A stretch of 64,000 nt of DNA, taken from positions 62,001-126,000 of the forward strand of contig NZ_LGDG01000167.1 in assembly GCF_001279775.1 (NCBI RefSeq). Direction: 5' to 3'. Shown one piece after another: positions 43,831 to 52,681 of this stretch. Source of the stretch: Streptomyces sp. MMG1533 (GTDB lineage: Bacteria > Actinomycetota > Actinomycetes > Streptomycetales > Streptomycetaceae). How positions within the stretch are numbered: position 1 is the stretch's first letter; each line of letters opens with the position of its first letter. The notes beneath the pieces are model-generated. The model saw nothing but the letters and a program-made list of their open reading frames with translations, had not been told where the DNA came from and did not search any database. The position numbers and the translations under genes were made by a program.

Positions 43831-44589
43831 TCACGGGGTCGGGGAGGCGGTCAACGCGTGGACGAGCTGGGCGAATTCGGTACGTTGCCGGTCGGTCAGC
43901 GTGGCGTAGAGCGGCGCCTGCAGCTCATCGGTGAGCTGCTCGGCACGCTGCCATCGGGGGACCAGGGTTGCGGCAACGGGATGTGGCTCTTGCCAACCGT
44001 AGCGGGTTGCCTGTTCGACGCCGAGGTTGATGACCATTGCCGCTCGGGCGCTCAGCCCGCACAGGCGCATTGCCGCCAGATGGCAGGCGCCACGGTGTTC
44101 CCGCAGTACATGGATGCGCTGCATGGCCGCACCGACCGGGTCGTTGCCGGGGCAGGGTTGCGCGCGCCAGCCGGCGAAGAGAGGCAGTGCGTCGGCGTCG
44201 GCGGCGTCGATCAGCTGCTGTGCCAAGCGGTTGAAGTGCTCCACGTCGACGTCGGCAGGGATGCTGGTGCGCCCCCACGTGCGGACGGCCTGTGCATAGC
44301 AGGCAGCGGCTTCCTCCGCCGGCATCACGGACCGTCCTGCCAGCCAGCCAGCGGTAACCAGGTGGGGTCCGAGGAAGCCCTGTACCGCTTGGACCACCGA
44401 GGCCGGTGCCTCGCCGAGCACCCCGAACCGTCCGCGGCAGTAGAAGCCGCGCCCTGGCGGAAACCCGGCACGCAGACCGACGGCGGCGGTCGCCTCGTCG
44501 GACATGAACTCGTCGCCGAAATCGTGGATGGGCCGGGCAACCGCGGCGATGCACTCGAAGATCTCCATGCGCCGAAGGTCGCCCACCAT
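43831..44589 (-). CDS. SCO6745-like protein
   Basis: 252 aa, all-helical. RMEIFECIAAVARPIHDFGDEFMSDEATAAVGLRAGFPPGRGFYCRGRFGVLGEAPASVVQAVQGFLGPHLV, then LAQQLIDAADADALPLFAGWRAQPCPGNDPVGAAMQRIHVLREHRGACHLAAMRLCGLSARAAMV follow the SCO6745 family (HTH-like, PF21863-type). Function unknown. Divergent from the LysR gene at 44648 with a 58-bp shared region, so likely its regulatory target. Confidence 0.8.
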   Translation of the reverse strand: MVGDLRRMEIFECIAAVARPIHDFGDEFMSDEATAAVGLRAGFPPGRGFYCRGRFGVLGEAPASVVQAVQGFLGPHLVTAGWLAGRSVMPAEEAAACYAQAVRTWGRTSIPADVDVEHFNRLAQQLIDAADADALPLFAGWRAQPCPGNDPVGAAMQRIHVLREHRGACHLAAMRLCGLSARAAMVINLGVEQATRYGWQEPHPVAATLVPRWQRAEQLTDELQAPLYATLTDRQRTEFAQLVHALTASPTP

Positions 44590-44647
44590 GACTCAATAGG
44601 TCAAGTGGGTGATTTCTGATGGAACCCTTTAGGTAATCTATCGAGTC

Positions 44648-45571
44648 ATGCTGGATATCCGCCGTCTGCACATGCTCAGGACCGTCGCCGCCCGCGGCTC
44701 CATCGCCGCGGCCGCCCAGTCACTGGCGTTGTCCGCCGGTGCCGTGTCCCAGCAGCTGTCCGCGCTGCGGCACGACGTGGGGGCCGATCTGCTGCGCCCC
44801 GACGGGCGAACCGTGGCACTGACGGAGGCGGGTCGGGTGCTCCTCGAACACGCCGACCGGATCCTCGCCGCCGTGCAGGAGGCCGAGAGTGCCGTCGCAG
44901 CGGTCAAGGGCACGGTCGGCACCACCGCCACGCTCGCCGCGTTGCCGTCGACCGTCGCCACGATCGTGGCCCCCGCGCTCACCGCACTGGGCTCACACCA
45001 CCCTCAGCTCACCGTGACCTGCCTTGTCACCGACCAGGCGCAACTGCGGGAACTCACGCTCGGCACCGTCGATGTGGTGCTGGGACAGCGCTATCACCAC
45101 CTGCCCGACACCGCACCCCGGGGCATCGAGGTCTCGCCGCTGCTCGACGATCCGCTGCTCGTCGTCACCGCGGCCGGCCAGGCCGACGAGCGGCCCGTCG
45201 TGCTGCGGGAACTGGCCACGCACAGCCTCGCCGTGCCGCCGCCGACCACGGACTGCGGGCAGGCCATCCTGCACGCCTGCCACCAGGCCGGCTTCACACC
45301 CACGACGCGCTACGTCACCGCCGACATCGCCGCGCAGCTCGCCCTCGCGCGGGCCGGCCTCGCCACCGCGCTCGTCCCCCGGACGGCCATCGACCCGGCC
45401 ACACCCGGAATCCGCACGGCGCCCATCGAGGACCGCCCGATCCTGCGCCTCCTGTTCGCCGCGAACCGTCACACCGAGACCGCGAACCCGACCACCACAG
45501 CCGTCATCGCAGCGCTGCGCACCGCCGCGCGGCAGGGTCGCGCCACGCACCTCCCGGGACAGAACATCTAG
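44648..45571 (+). CDS. LysR family transcriptional regulator
   Basis: 307 aa. N-terminal wHTH LDIRRLHMLRTVAARGSIAAAAQSLALSAGAVSQQLSALRHDVGADLLRPDGRTVALTEAGRVLLEHA (residues 1-68), then the periplasmic-binding-like effector domain with VVTAAGQADERPVVL and a C-terminal RPILRLLFAANRH. Its stop overlaps the tail of the convergent NIPSNAP gene by 4 nt. Intergenic AATAGGTCAAG and TTTAGGTAATCT may contain the T-n11-A site. Confidence 0.93.
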   Translation: MLDIRRLHMLRTVAARGSIAAAAQSLALSAGAVSQQLSALRHDVGADLLRPDGRTVALTEAGRVLLEHADRILAAVQEAESAVAAVKGTVGTTATLAALPSTVATIVAPALTALGSHHPQLTVTCLVTDQAQLRELTLGTVDVVLGQRYHHLPDTAPRGIEVSPLLDDPLLVVTAAGQADERPVVLRELATHSLAVPPPTTDCGQAILHACHQAGFTPTTRYVTADIAAQLALARAGLATALVPRTAIDPATPGIRTAPIEDRPILRLLFAANRHTETANPTTTAVIAALRTAARQGRATHLPGQNI

Positions 45572-45879
45572 GACAGGCCGTCGAGCGGCCGGAGGAAGCG
45601 GCGCTCGTACCGCTTGATGCAGCGGGTGTCACGAGCCAGTTCGAACGCTTCCTGGCACTCCGCGTCGGACATGCTGTCCGTGCGGTACTGCTCGTACGCG
45701 GCCAGGCTGGGAAAGGAGAAGAGGGCGTAGGCGATGTCGCTGTCGCCCTCACTCGGCAGGAAGTAGCCGTGGTGCGTCCCGCCGAAACGGTTGACGAGCC
45801 GGACCCAGCGGCGACCGTACTCCTCGAAATCCTCGAGCTTGTCAGCGTCGACCTCGTACTTCAGATGAATGGTGATCAT
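45568..45879 (-). CDS. NIPSNAP family protein
   Basis: 103 aa. ITIHLKYEVDADKLEDFEEYGRRWVRLVNRFGGTHHGYFLPSEGDSDIAYALFSFPSLAAYEQYRTDSMSDAECQEAFELARDT is the NIPSNAP/ABM-like dimeric fold. Function in bacteria unknown. Convergent with LysR. Confidence 0.92.
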   Translation of the reverse strand: MITIHLKYEVDADKLEDFEEYGRRWVRLVNRFGGTHHGYFLPSEGDSDIAYALFSFPSLAAYEQYRTDSMSDAECQEAFELARDTRCIKRYERRFLRPLDGLS

Positions 45880-45930
45880 GCCTGCATGATGCCGTGTGAC
45901 GGTTCGGACTTCGTGAGCAGCACCAGGGGG

Positions 45931-46210
45931 TCACGCGGCGAGGGAAAGGCCGAGCCGGGCGAGGTGGCTGACACGGGTGCGGTCCAAAGGATGCCCGCTC
46001 CACCAGGCGTCGAGGCGGATCAGGTTGAGCGCGACAGCGGCGAAGACGTGCTCGAGGTGGGTCTTTCGCAGGCCGCGGTAGCGGGCGCGTCTCATGCTGC
46101 ACCCGCTCGAAGGCAGGCCGGCGGCTTCCTCCCACACGGCCAGCTCGCCGTCCAGTGCGGTCGCACCCGGCAGCTGCGCGGCGCCGGCACGATCTCCGGG
46201 AACGAGGCCG
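45931..46210 (-). pseudogene. IS1182-family transposase C-terminal fragment
   Basis: RRARYRGLRKTHLEHVFAAVALNLIRLDAWWSGHPLDRTRVSHLARLGLSLAA-stop (45931) is the unmistakable C-terminus of IS1182 transposases. Upstream of about 46210 the homology fades, with frame shifts. Confidence 0.85.
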
Positions 46211-46358
46211 TTCCATATCGAGTGGCCCGTTGTTGCTCGTGTGGGCAAGCTGACCACGTGACGTCGATGAACCGGCCTGAGGGGTAGGCCCGTCACCGGC
46301 GTGTCCGGCGACCTAGGGGCTTTCGCCGGCGGGCGGGGCACGGCGCTCAGCCCGGGCG

Positions 46359-47879
46359 TCAGCCGGTCAGGTGGGTCACCACCGAACGCATGGCGTGGCG
46401 CAGGGCCGGACGAGTCTCCTCGGGCGCATCGATGGTTTCGAAGCCGTGGTGGCCGTTCGGGACGTCGACCAGTTCCAGGTGCGCCCCGCAGTCCTTGGCC
46501 GCGGTCACGAACTCCTCCACGGTGGCGGCGATCTCGGGTGTCTCTTGCCCCGCACGGAGGAGGACGATGGGCAGGGGACCGGCGTGCGTGACCGCCCGGG
46601 CGGGGCGGAACCGGCTGCCGGTCAGCGCCCAGTTGGGCAGCGGCGCCAGGATCGGGTAGGAGGCGGCCAGGCAGCGCAGCCAGGCCGGGGGTTTCGTCAG
46701 CCAGTGCGCGGTGAGCAGGCCGCCACCGGAGAAGAACCACAGGGCGACCCGGTCGGCGTCCACTCGGGGATCGGCGCGCACCAGTTCCACCGCGGCGGTG
46801 ACGTCCGCGGTGGCGCGCTCGTAGTCGGCGATGTCGTGCAGCCGGTGGTCGAGGGTCACGCCGACCATGCCCTCGGCGGCCGCCAGGCGGGCGTATCCCA
46901 CCAGGGTCGGCCAGTCGCGCGGGGTCGGCCGGGCCCCGGCGGGGACCGGGCCGCCGTGCACGAAGACCACGGCCGGTCGCGGGCCCTCGGCGTCGGGGAC
47001 GTACAGGTCGACATGTCCCTTGCGGTCCCGGGGCAGCTCGGGCACCTCCAGCGGGAACGGGCGCAGATGGGCGGGCGGCGCGCCGCCGCCGGCCGGTCGC
47101 AGGCGGCGCCCCTCGCCGGCCGCGGCGCGCAGCAGGACGGCCGCCAGTTCGGCGGGGCAGGACAGCATCGGCCAGTGCCCAGTGGGCAGTTCGAAGAAGC
47201 TGGTCTGAGGGTCGGTCAGGGCCGCCAGCATCGGGTCGCCGAAGTCGACGAGCCGCTGCACCAGGTCGACGCTGACGCCGTTACGGGTGCACAGCACCCC
47301 GGTGGTGGGCACGGCGGCCACCGCCCCAGACAGCCGCAGAGGCTGGAGCAGGGTGCTCAGCGGCTGCGGCGCGGCAAGGGCGGTGAGTCGGTCCAGTGCC
47401 GCGTCGGAGACGCCGGCGGTACTGCCCCAGCGCTGCCACTCGTCACGGGTCGGCGGCGCCAACTCGCCCTCGGCCTCACCGCGTTGGGCCCGTTCGGCCA
47501 GCTGCGCGCGCAGGGTCTGGTCCGGTACGGCGGCCAGGGCCGGGACGCCGTTCTGCGGCATCCCGCAGTCCAGGTACACGACGCGGGCGACGCGCTGTGG
47601 CCGCCGGTCGGTGGCACCGAGCACCGGGTGGATGCCGTAGTCGTGACCGACGAGCACGATCTCCCGGCCGGGCACCGCGTCCACCGCGTCGATCACCGCG
47701 ATCACGTCCGCGATGTGCGTCTCCAGATCGACGCTGGCTGACGTGGTGGGGCGGTCCGCGTCGACTCCGGTGAGCGGGACCGCGTGCACTTCGCTGCCCG
47801 CCGCGGCCAGCCGCGCGGCCGTCTCCTGCCACACATGGGTGCCGGTGAACACGCCCGCCACCATGATGAACACGGTCAT
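46359..47879 (-). CDS. Double alpha/beta-hydrolase protein
   Basis: 506 aa from ATG 47879. Domain 1 (residues 1-235): a salicylate-esterase-like hydrolase, MTVFIMVAGVFTGTHVW, elbow VLVGHDYGIHPVLG, and C-terminal TGHWPMLSCPAEL. The nucleophile position carries Asp instead of Ser, as in haloalkane dehalogenases and epoxide hydrolases. Domain 2 (about 270-506): VVFVHGGPVPAG, elbow WFFSGGGLL, acid/His loops LLRAGQETPEI and VPNGHHGFET. A fusion of two hydrolases is unusual. Divergent from the MerR regulator, probably its target. Confidence 0.85.
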   Translation of the reverse strand: MTVFIMVAGVFTGTHVWQETAARLAAAGSEVHAVPLTGVDADRPTTSASVDLETHIADVIAVIDAVDAVPGREIVLVGHDYGIHPVLGATDRRPQRVARVVYLDCGMPQNGVPALAAVPDQTLRAQLAERAQRGEAEGELAPPTRDEWQRWGSTAGVSDAALDRLTALAAPQPLSTLLQPLRLSGAVAAVPTTGVLCTRNGVSVDLVQRLVDFGDPMLAALTDPQTSFFELPTGHWPMLSCPAELAAVLLRAAAGEGRRLRPAGGGAPPAHLRPFPLEVPELPRDRKGHVDLYVPDAEGPRPAVVFVHGGPVPAGARPTPRDWPTLVGYARLAAAEGMVGVTLDHRLHDIADYERATADVTAAVELVRADPRVDADRVALWFFSGGGLLTAHWLTKPPAWLRCLAASYPILAPLPNWALTGSRFRPARAVTHAGPLPIVLLRAGQETPEIAATVEEFVTAAKDCGAHLELVDVPNGHHGFETIDAPEETRPALRHAMRSVVTHLTG

Positions 47880-47987
47880 GGCCCTCTCCTTGGGTCCGTA
47901 ACATGACGTCGCGCCGGTCGCGCCGGTCGCGCACGCCGTGGTCCCGCGGACCGGGGACTTCGCCGGGCCCGCGCGCCGGTATCGTAG

Positions 47988-48009
47988 GAACTCCCCCAGA
48001 GGGAGGTTC
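47988..48009. promoter_or_regulatory. MerR-type operator overlapping the RBS
   Basis: GAACTCCCCCAGAGGGAGGTTC, a 22-bp imperfect palindrome ending in the GGGAGG ribosome site of the MerR gene. In-frame stop TAG at 47985 limits the MerR reading frame to this side. Confidence 0.55.
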
Positions 48010-48011
48010 AA

Positions 48012-48956
48012 CTGTCCACGTCGCACGAGGATCTCTGGAGCATCGGCGAGCTCGCCGAGCGGGCGGGTGTCACCGTGAAGACCGTCCGTTTCTACTCCGA
48101 CCGGGGTCTGCTGCCTGAGGCCTCCCGCAGCGGCGGCGGGCATCGCCGGTACGGCCCCGAGGGGTTGGAGCGGCTGCGGCTGATCCGCTCCCTGCGCGCC
48201 CTCGATCTGCCGCTGCCCGAGGTTCGCCGGGTTCTGGAGGACGAGGGCGCGGAGGGCGGGGTGCTGGAGGACGCCGTCGCGGGCCGGCTGCGCGAGCTGG
48301 GCAGTGAGCTGAAGGCGTTGCGCTGGCGGGAGGCGGCGCTGCGGCTGGTGCGTGAGTGCCCACCCGCGAAGCGGGCCGACCGGCTGCGGCTGATCGGCGC
48401 GGTGAGCAGCCCGCCGAGCACGGCACCGCTGGCCCGGTTCTGGCGTGGCTGGCTGCCGCCGCGGATGCCGGCCCGGGCGACGGCGGCGTTTCTGGAGGTG
48501 GCCGTTCCGCAGCCGCCCGACGAGCCGGACCCGGCGCAGGTGCTCGCCTTCGCCCAGCTGCACGCGATGACGACAGCCCCCTGTCCCGCCGGCCGGCAGC
48601 CCCAGCCGGAGGTGCACCGGGTGGCCGGGGCCCGCGGGGCGGCCGTGCTGTACGCGGGCCTCGCCGAGGCGTACGAGCTCGCGGGCCCGCAGCTGCGCCG
48701 AGCACGGGATCCGTTCCCGGGTGAGGCGCTGGACGCCTACGTGGCGGTGCACGCGAGCGTGTACGGCAGCCGGGACACCCGGGAGTTCCGCCGCCTGCTG
48801 GCCGCGCGGCTCGCGGCCGGGCCGCGTCTGGACCGGTACTGGGAGCTGACGGCCGTGGTGCTCACGCCGCCGGGCGGCCGGGCGGAGCCGACCCCGGGCT
48901 CCGCGGACGACTGGCTGCGCGCGGCACTGGAGCGGGACAACGCCAAATCGGCGTAG
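48012..48956 (+). CDS. MerR family regulator, apparent CTG start
   Basis: 315 codons from 48012. LWSIGELAERAGVTVKTVRFYSDRGLLPEASRSGGGHRRYGPEGLERLRLIRSLRALDLPLPEVRRVL is the MerR DNA-binding domain; the helix-turn-helix begins at LWSIGEL (48033). Between the in-frame TAG (47985) and GTG 48075 there is no ATG, GTG or TTG, and GTG 48075 would remove half of the HTH. CTG 48012 has GGGAGG 5 nt upstream. C-terminal effector part ~200 residues, no Cys metal ligands of classical type. Confidence 0.8.
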   Translation: MSTSHEDLWSIGELAERAGVTVKTVRFYSDRGLLPEASRSGGGHRRYGPEGLERLRLIRSLRALDLPLPEVRRVLEDEGAEGGVLEDAVAGRLRELGSELKALRWREAALRLVRECPPAKRADRLRLIGAVSSPPSTAPLARFWRGWLPPRMPARATAAFLEVAVPQPPDEPDPAQVLAFAQLHAMTTAPCPAGRQPQPEVHRVAGARGAAVLYAGLAEAYELAGPQLRRARDPFPGEALDAYVAVHASVYGSRDTREFRRLLAARLAAGPRLDRYWELTAVVLTPPGGRAEPTPGSADDWLRAALERDNAKSA

Positions 48957-49110
48957 ACAGCTACCTGTTCTGTTCCGACGGTCTGCCCAGCGTCGTGCCG
49001 ACCGAGGATATCCGCGGGTGCTCTCCGAGATCCCGGAGCCGAGCAGGCCGTCGACTAACTCATCACCTCGCCAACGGTTTCGGCAGCGCAAACCCGCCAT
49101 CGATGCCGGA

Positions 49111-49725
49111 TCAGCGGGCGGGTTTCTCCCAGGTCAGCGAGTACCGGCGCAGCACATGTCGGCGGTAGCGCACGCCGGGCAGCAACCGCCGGGCAGCAGA
49201 CCGTACCTGCCCATAGCTCATCTGCGGGTCGGCGACCGGCATGCCCTGCGGGCCGCGCGCGCGACGCAGCACCTTCGTGATCCGCACGATCGGGGCAGCG
49301 GCGATCAACGCCGCCCACTCCGTCACGCTCGCCTCGCGGGCCAGACCGACCACCACCAGCGTGCCGCCCGGCCGCAGCAGCTCACGCATGCGGACGAGGG
49401 CCGCCTCGAAGTCCATGTGATGGATCGTGGTCACCGAGCAGACGAAGTCGTACTCCGCACCGGGAAGTTCCGCGGTGAGGAAGTCTCCCTCGACGAAGGT
49501 GAGTTGCGGGTGACGGGCGGCGGACTCGCGTGCACAGGCGATCATGTCCGGCGACTTGTCGATCCCGGTGACGTGTTTCGCCCGCCCGGCAAGCTTCCGT
49601 GCCAGCAGCCCGTCCCCGCAGCCAACGTCCAGGGCATCGCCGCACCCCTCGGGAACAGACCGGAGGATGCCCGGGTGCCGGGCAACGTTGGTGTTCCAGT
49701 ACGGCTCTGCGGCGGGCTGGCGCAT
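49111..49725 (-). CDS. Class I SAM-dependent methyltransferase
   Basis: 204 aa from ATG 49725 (MRQPAAEPYWNTNVARHPG); frame open upstream. SAM motif I DALDVGCGDGLLARKL, motif II VTGIDKSPDMIACAR, motif III EYDFVCSVTTIHHMDFEAALVRMRELLRPGGTLVVVGLA. Small-molecule type; C-terminal SLTWEKP end. Substrate unknown. Confidence 0.88.
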   Translation of the reverse strand: MRQPAAEPYWNTNVARHPGILRSVPEGCGDALDVGCGDGLLARKLAGRAKHVTGIDKSPDMIACARESAARHPQLTFVEGDFLTAELPGAEYDFVCSVTTIHHMDFEAALVRMRELLRPGGTLVVVGLAREASVTEWAALIAAAPIVRITKVLRRARGPQGMPVADPQMSYGQVRSAARRLLPGVRYRRHVLRRYSLTWEKPAR

Positions 49726-50118
49726 CGGATCATCGTAGAGGCCGGTTATGGCCTGCCGAGTGCACCCGACGGATTCCACCGTCCCCATGGGGAGTCGTGA
49801 TCGCAGGGATGGGGAATTAGGTGACGCTGATCATGCTGATCATGCTGATCATGCTGATCGTGGGGAATTGCCTGACCGTCGACACCCCGACAACGCCAGC
49901 TGCGTGGTCGCCGACGTCCTTGGCCGCGTAGGTCTCAACCGAGGCCGCTCCTCGATGGGTTCCGGCAGCACTCTGCAATTACTCTCCGTGCCGGCACTGT
50001 CCCGGCAGCGCTTGTGAAGCCCGATTCAGGGCTCGGACAGGCCGGTGGCTTGATGCCCTGCGTGAGCGGGAGCGGGAGCGGGAGTCCTTGGGCCCGTCTC
50101 CGCCCGGGGTGGACGAGT
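49726..50118. other. Intergenic stretch with a 9-bp tandem repeat
   Basis: Contains the repeat at 49826-49861 (separate entry). Otherwise I see no gene. Confidence 0.4.
49826..49861. repeat. 9-bp tandem repeat
   Basis: GCTGATCAT three times plus a fourth copy ending GT; each unit contains the palindrome TGATCA. Flanked by GGGGAATT on both sides (49811 and 49863). Confidence 0.85.
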
Positions 50119-50877
50119 TCAGTCCGTTGAGGCCCGCACCGCGTCGTCCCAAGCGTGGGGGCTGCGGTAGTGGTTCCTGTGTCCTTCGGTGAGCACGGAG
50201 CGGAGTTCCGGGAGATGTGGGGTGTCCGCGGGGAGTTGCAGGCGGGCGAGGAGAGCGAGTGCGGCCGTCGGCTCCAGGTCGCCGTAGACGTCGTGGTAGC
50301 CGGCCAGCAGCCCCTCGAAGAGCGGCACGTGTAGTGCGGGGAGCCGTACGACGGTGTCGTACGCCTTCTGCTTCACGAGCCAGGGCACGGGGCCCGAGCA
50401 GGCCAGAACCCGGCTGGCACGGCGGAGGAGGGCGTCCGATCCCTCCGCAACGACGTGGTCGATGTCGTTCCCAAGGACCTCGGCGAAGGCCGTCGCGGTG
50501 GTGTCGCGATCCTCGAACCAGTCGACCCAGAGGGAGTAGCTGACGGCCTCGGCATCCCGCTCCGCCTCCAGTCGTCGGCGATAGCCGTCCCACAGGACGT
50601 CGGCGGGCAGCGGCCCCTGCGAACCCCGGTCCGCGAACCGGATCTCGCACGTCACCCAGTAGTCGTCGAGAAGATCCAGCATCCCGAAGGCCAGCCGCGC
50701 CTGCTCGGCCACGTCCATGCTCTCGTCGGTGAACACCTCGCCGGCCCAGGAGTGCGCGATCTCGTTTGCGGTGAACGGCCGCTCCGGCCCCTCGGCGCCG
50801 ACCCACTTGCCACCGACCTCGACAACGCCCCGCTCGGCGAGCCAACGCCGCGCGTCCTTCAGGGCTTGCGTCTCCAT
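50119..50877 (-). CDS. Hypothetical protein
   Basis: 252 aa from ATG 50877 (METQALKDARRWLAERG). Mostly helical, acidic, no Cys-rich or membrane segment. Blocks: EIAHSWAGEVFTDESMDVAEQARLAFGMLDLLDDYWVTCEIRFADRG, and LPADTPHLPELRSVLTEGHRNHYRSPHAWDDAVRA. I do not recognise the family, although normal codon use makes it a real gene. Monocistronic. Confidence 0.8.
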   Translation of the reverse strand: METQALKDARRWLAERGVVEVGGKWVGAEGPERPFTANEIAHSWAGEVFTDESMDVAEQARLAFGMLDLLDDYWVTCEIRFADRGSQGPLPADVLWDGYRRRLEAERDAEAVSYSLWVDWFEDRDTTATAFAEVLGNDIDHVVAEGSDALLRRASRVLACSGPVPWLVKQKAYDTVVRLPALHVPLFEGLLAGYHDVYGDLEPTAALALLARLQLPADTPHLPELRSVLTEGHRNHYRSPHAWDDAVRASTD

Positions 50878-51003
50878 ACGAAAAGTATGACAGCCGTGGG
50901 GCAGCGTCCGACCGCTATGTGTGACTCCCGAACTCGGTTGTGGCACAGATCTTTGGGGACCGGTCGCGGAGGGTGATCCCGGACCTTCGCAGAGGCGAGG
51001 CGG

Positions 51004-51753
51004 TCAGGTGGTTTGGAGTCGGAAGTGCAGCAGGTCGGTGGCATCAGCAGGGGCGGGCTTGCCGTCCGGATCGGTGACCGCGGTCACGACCAGGCCGGCG
51101 GTCGTGGCCAGCTTCTCGAACTGGTCCCGGGTGTACCAATGCATGATCCACGGGCGCTCTTCGATGGTGCTGTCAGAGCCGTGGTGCCGTTCGTAGCGTA
51201 GAAGCGTCGTCTGTATCCGGGCTGTCTCGTCGCGTTGCTCGGCGACGACGGATACCCGGAGCTCGGCGCCGTCGGGTGCGGCGGCCGTGCGCACCCGACC
51301 GATCTGTTCGGCGGCGGTCGGTGCGGGGGTGAACAGGGGCACCAGGGCGGTGCCGCCCTCAGCCAGGTGAGCTCGGATGCCGCGCAGGGCGGCGAGCGCT
51401 GTGGCGTCGTCGGGGAGCAGGGTGAAGGTCGGCCCGGCGAGGAAGATCGACCGGTAGCGACGGGGCAGGTTCAAAGCCTCCATGCGCTGGTGGAACACGG
51501 TGGCACGGGTGTTTTGTTCGTCTGCCCGGCGTCGGAGCCGCTCCAGCATGTCGGCGGAGGAGTCGACGCCGTCGACGTCCAGGCCGCGTCGGCGCAGTTC
51601 GAGTAGGGGCTCACCGTCTCCGCACCCCAGCTCCAGTGCCGGCATGCCGGCTTGCTGAATGAAGGCTGCGTAGGGTTCGGGGTCCTGGGAGAAGGACTTC
51701 AGCGGTCCGTAGATCTCCGCGACGATGCCGGTGTAGAAGTCAGATGGGTCCAC
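51004..51753 (-). CDS. Class I SAM-dependent methyltransferase
   Basis: 249 aa from GTG 51753 (VDPSDFYTGIVAEIYGPLKS), which fits homologue starts and is preceded by AGGG; GTG 51789 is possible but lacks a ribosome site. SAM motif I MPALELGCGDGEPLLELRRRG, motif II DVDGVDSSADMLERLRRRA, then RSIFLAGPTFTLLPDD, TALVPLFTP and a C-terminal beta-region. Function unknown. Confidence 0.87.
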   Translation of the reverse strand: MDPSDFYTGIVAEIYGPLKSFSQDPEPYAAFIQQAGMPALELGCGDGEPLLELRRRGLDVDGVDSSADMLERLRRRADEQNTRATVFHQRMEALNLPRRYRSIFLAGPTFTLLPDDATALAALRGIRAHLAEGGTALVPLFTPAPTAAEQIGRVRTAAAPDGAELRVSVVAEQRDETARIQTTLLRYERHHGSDSTIEERPWIMHWYTRDQFEKLATTAGLVVTAVTDPDGKPAPADATDLLHFRLQTT

Positions 51754-51807
51754 GCTCGGCACCCTACGCAGCCCCGTCCGTACGTTCACTCGAATATTGA
51801 GGGTGGG

Positions 51808-52470
51808 TCACTGCAAAAGGATCATCTTGCGGAGCAGTTCAAATCCCGCTCGCCCGTAGAGATGCCTCTTGATCTTTTTTGATGCGGCTCACGGCGCCTT
51901 CGGTGCCGCCGGAGCTCCATGCGGGGTGAGTCCGGCCGTCACCGCGTCGAGGTCCCGGAGCAGGTGGGGTGCGAAGCGGGTGGGCCCGGCAGCTGACCTG
52001 CCGTCAACGGTCGATCCAGGCAGGGAGCGTGGGACCGAGGCGGTGGGCCGTCATCTCGCCGAAGTCGCGGACATGCCCTGCGGCGGCGTCCAGCTCGGGC
52101 AACGGGCCAGGACGCCCTTCCGCGCGGCGCGGTGACGCGCAGGGTAGCGAGGTAGGCGCGGACCATCTGATAGGTGACGGGGGGCGTTCTCGGCGAGGAG
52201 CTCACGGTGCAGGAGGGTGACATTCGAGCAGCCTGCGGCGAACCGCGTTTACGGGCAGGGCTTTTAAGGGTCCAGCCTGCTGAACCGGGGGCGGTTCTCG
52301 CGGAGGGGGTCCTGCCAGTGCGCGGCGCGCGCGTGGCGCAGCACGTTGTTGAGCCCCCAGCCCAGGTGCCGGGCGATCGCCCGGCGCGAGTGGCCCTGTG
52401 CGGCAGCTCATGGGCCAGGTCGTGCGCGGCGTTCTTACGCTGAGCCCGCCTGGCGACCGGCTCACGGTCG
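51808..52470 (-). pseudogene. ISL3-family transposase, heavily decayed
   Basis: Pieces in all minus frames: RAIARHLGWGLNNVLRHARAAHWQDP, VTYQMVRAYLATLRVTAP, LDAAAGHVRDFGEMTAHRLG..LPAWIDR, and the tail WSSGGTEGAVSRIKKIKRHLYGRAGFELLRKMILLQ-stop (51808-51810). Order and motifs match ISL3 (HTH_21, DDE, GRAGFxLLRxRVLL end). At least four frame breaks. Confidence 0.75.
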
Positions 52471-52681
52471 GCAGGCTCCGAGCCGTCCGGCGGAGTGTCG
52501 GCGCTTGTCGTCTTGAGCTGTGCCGGTGCTCGTAAGCACTCCCCGTGAGCGGCGAGGCAGGTCTCCACGGCTCGGCCGAGGCCCTGCCACAGGTGAGCCG
52601 AAGGCGGCGGTCACCGTCTCGACGTCTACGTCGTCGATCCCGCCGAACACGAGAGAGTCCCAGAATGATGCGTAGGCCTGC

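Noticed and set aside
47880..49100. Upstream extension of the double hydrolase to a 913-aa protein
   Set aside because: The extra N-terminal part is antisense to the MerR gene; ATG 47879 gives the homologous start.
49826..49861. Tandem repeat considered as a CRISPR array
   Set aside because: Units are 9 bp with no spacers and no cas genes nearby.
51836..51870. Another T-loop-like GTTCAAATCCCGC
   Set aside because: It is the reverse complement of the conserved GRAGFELLRK codons of the ISL3 transposase remnant.
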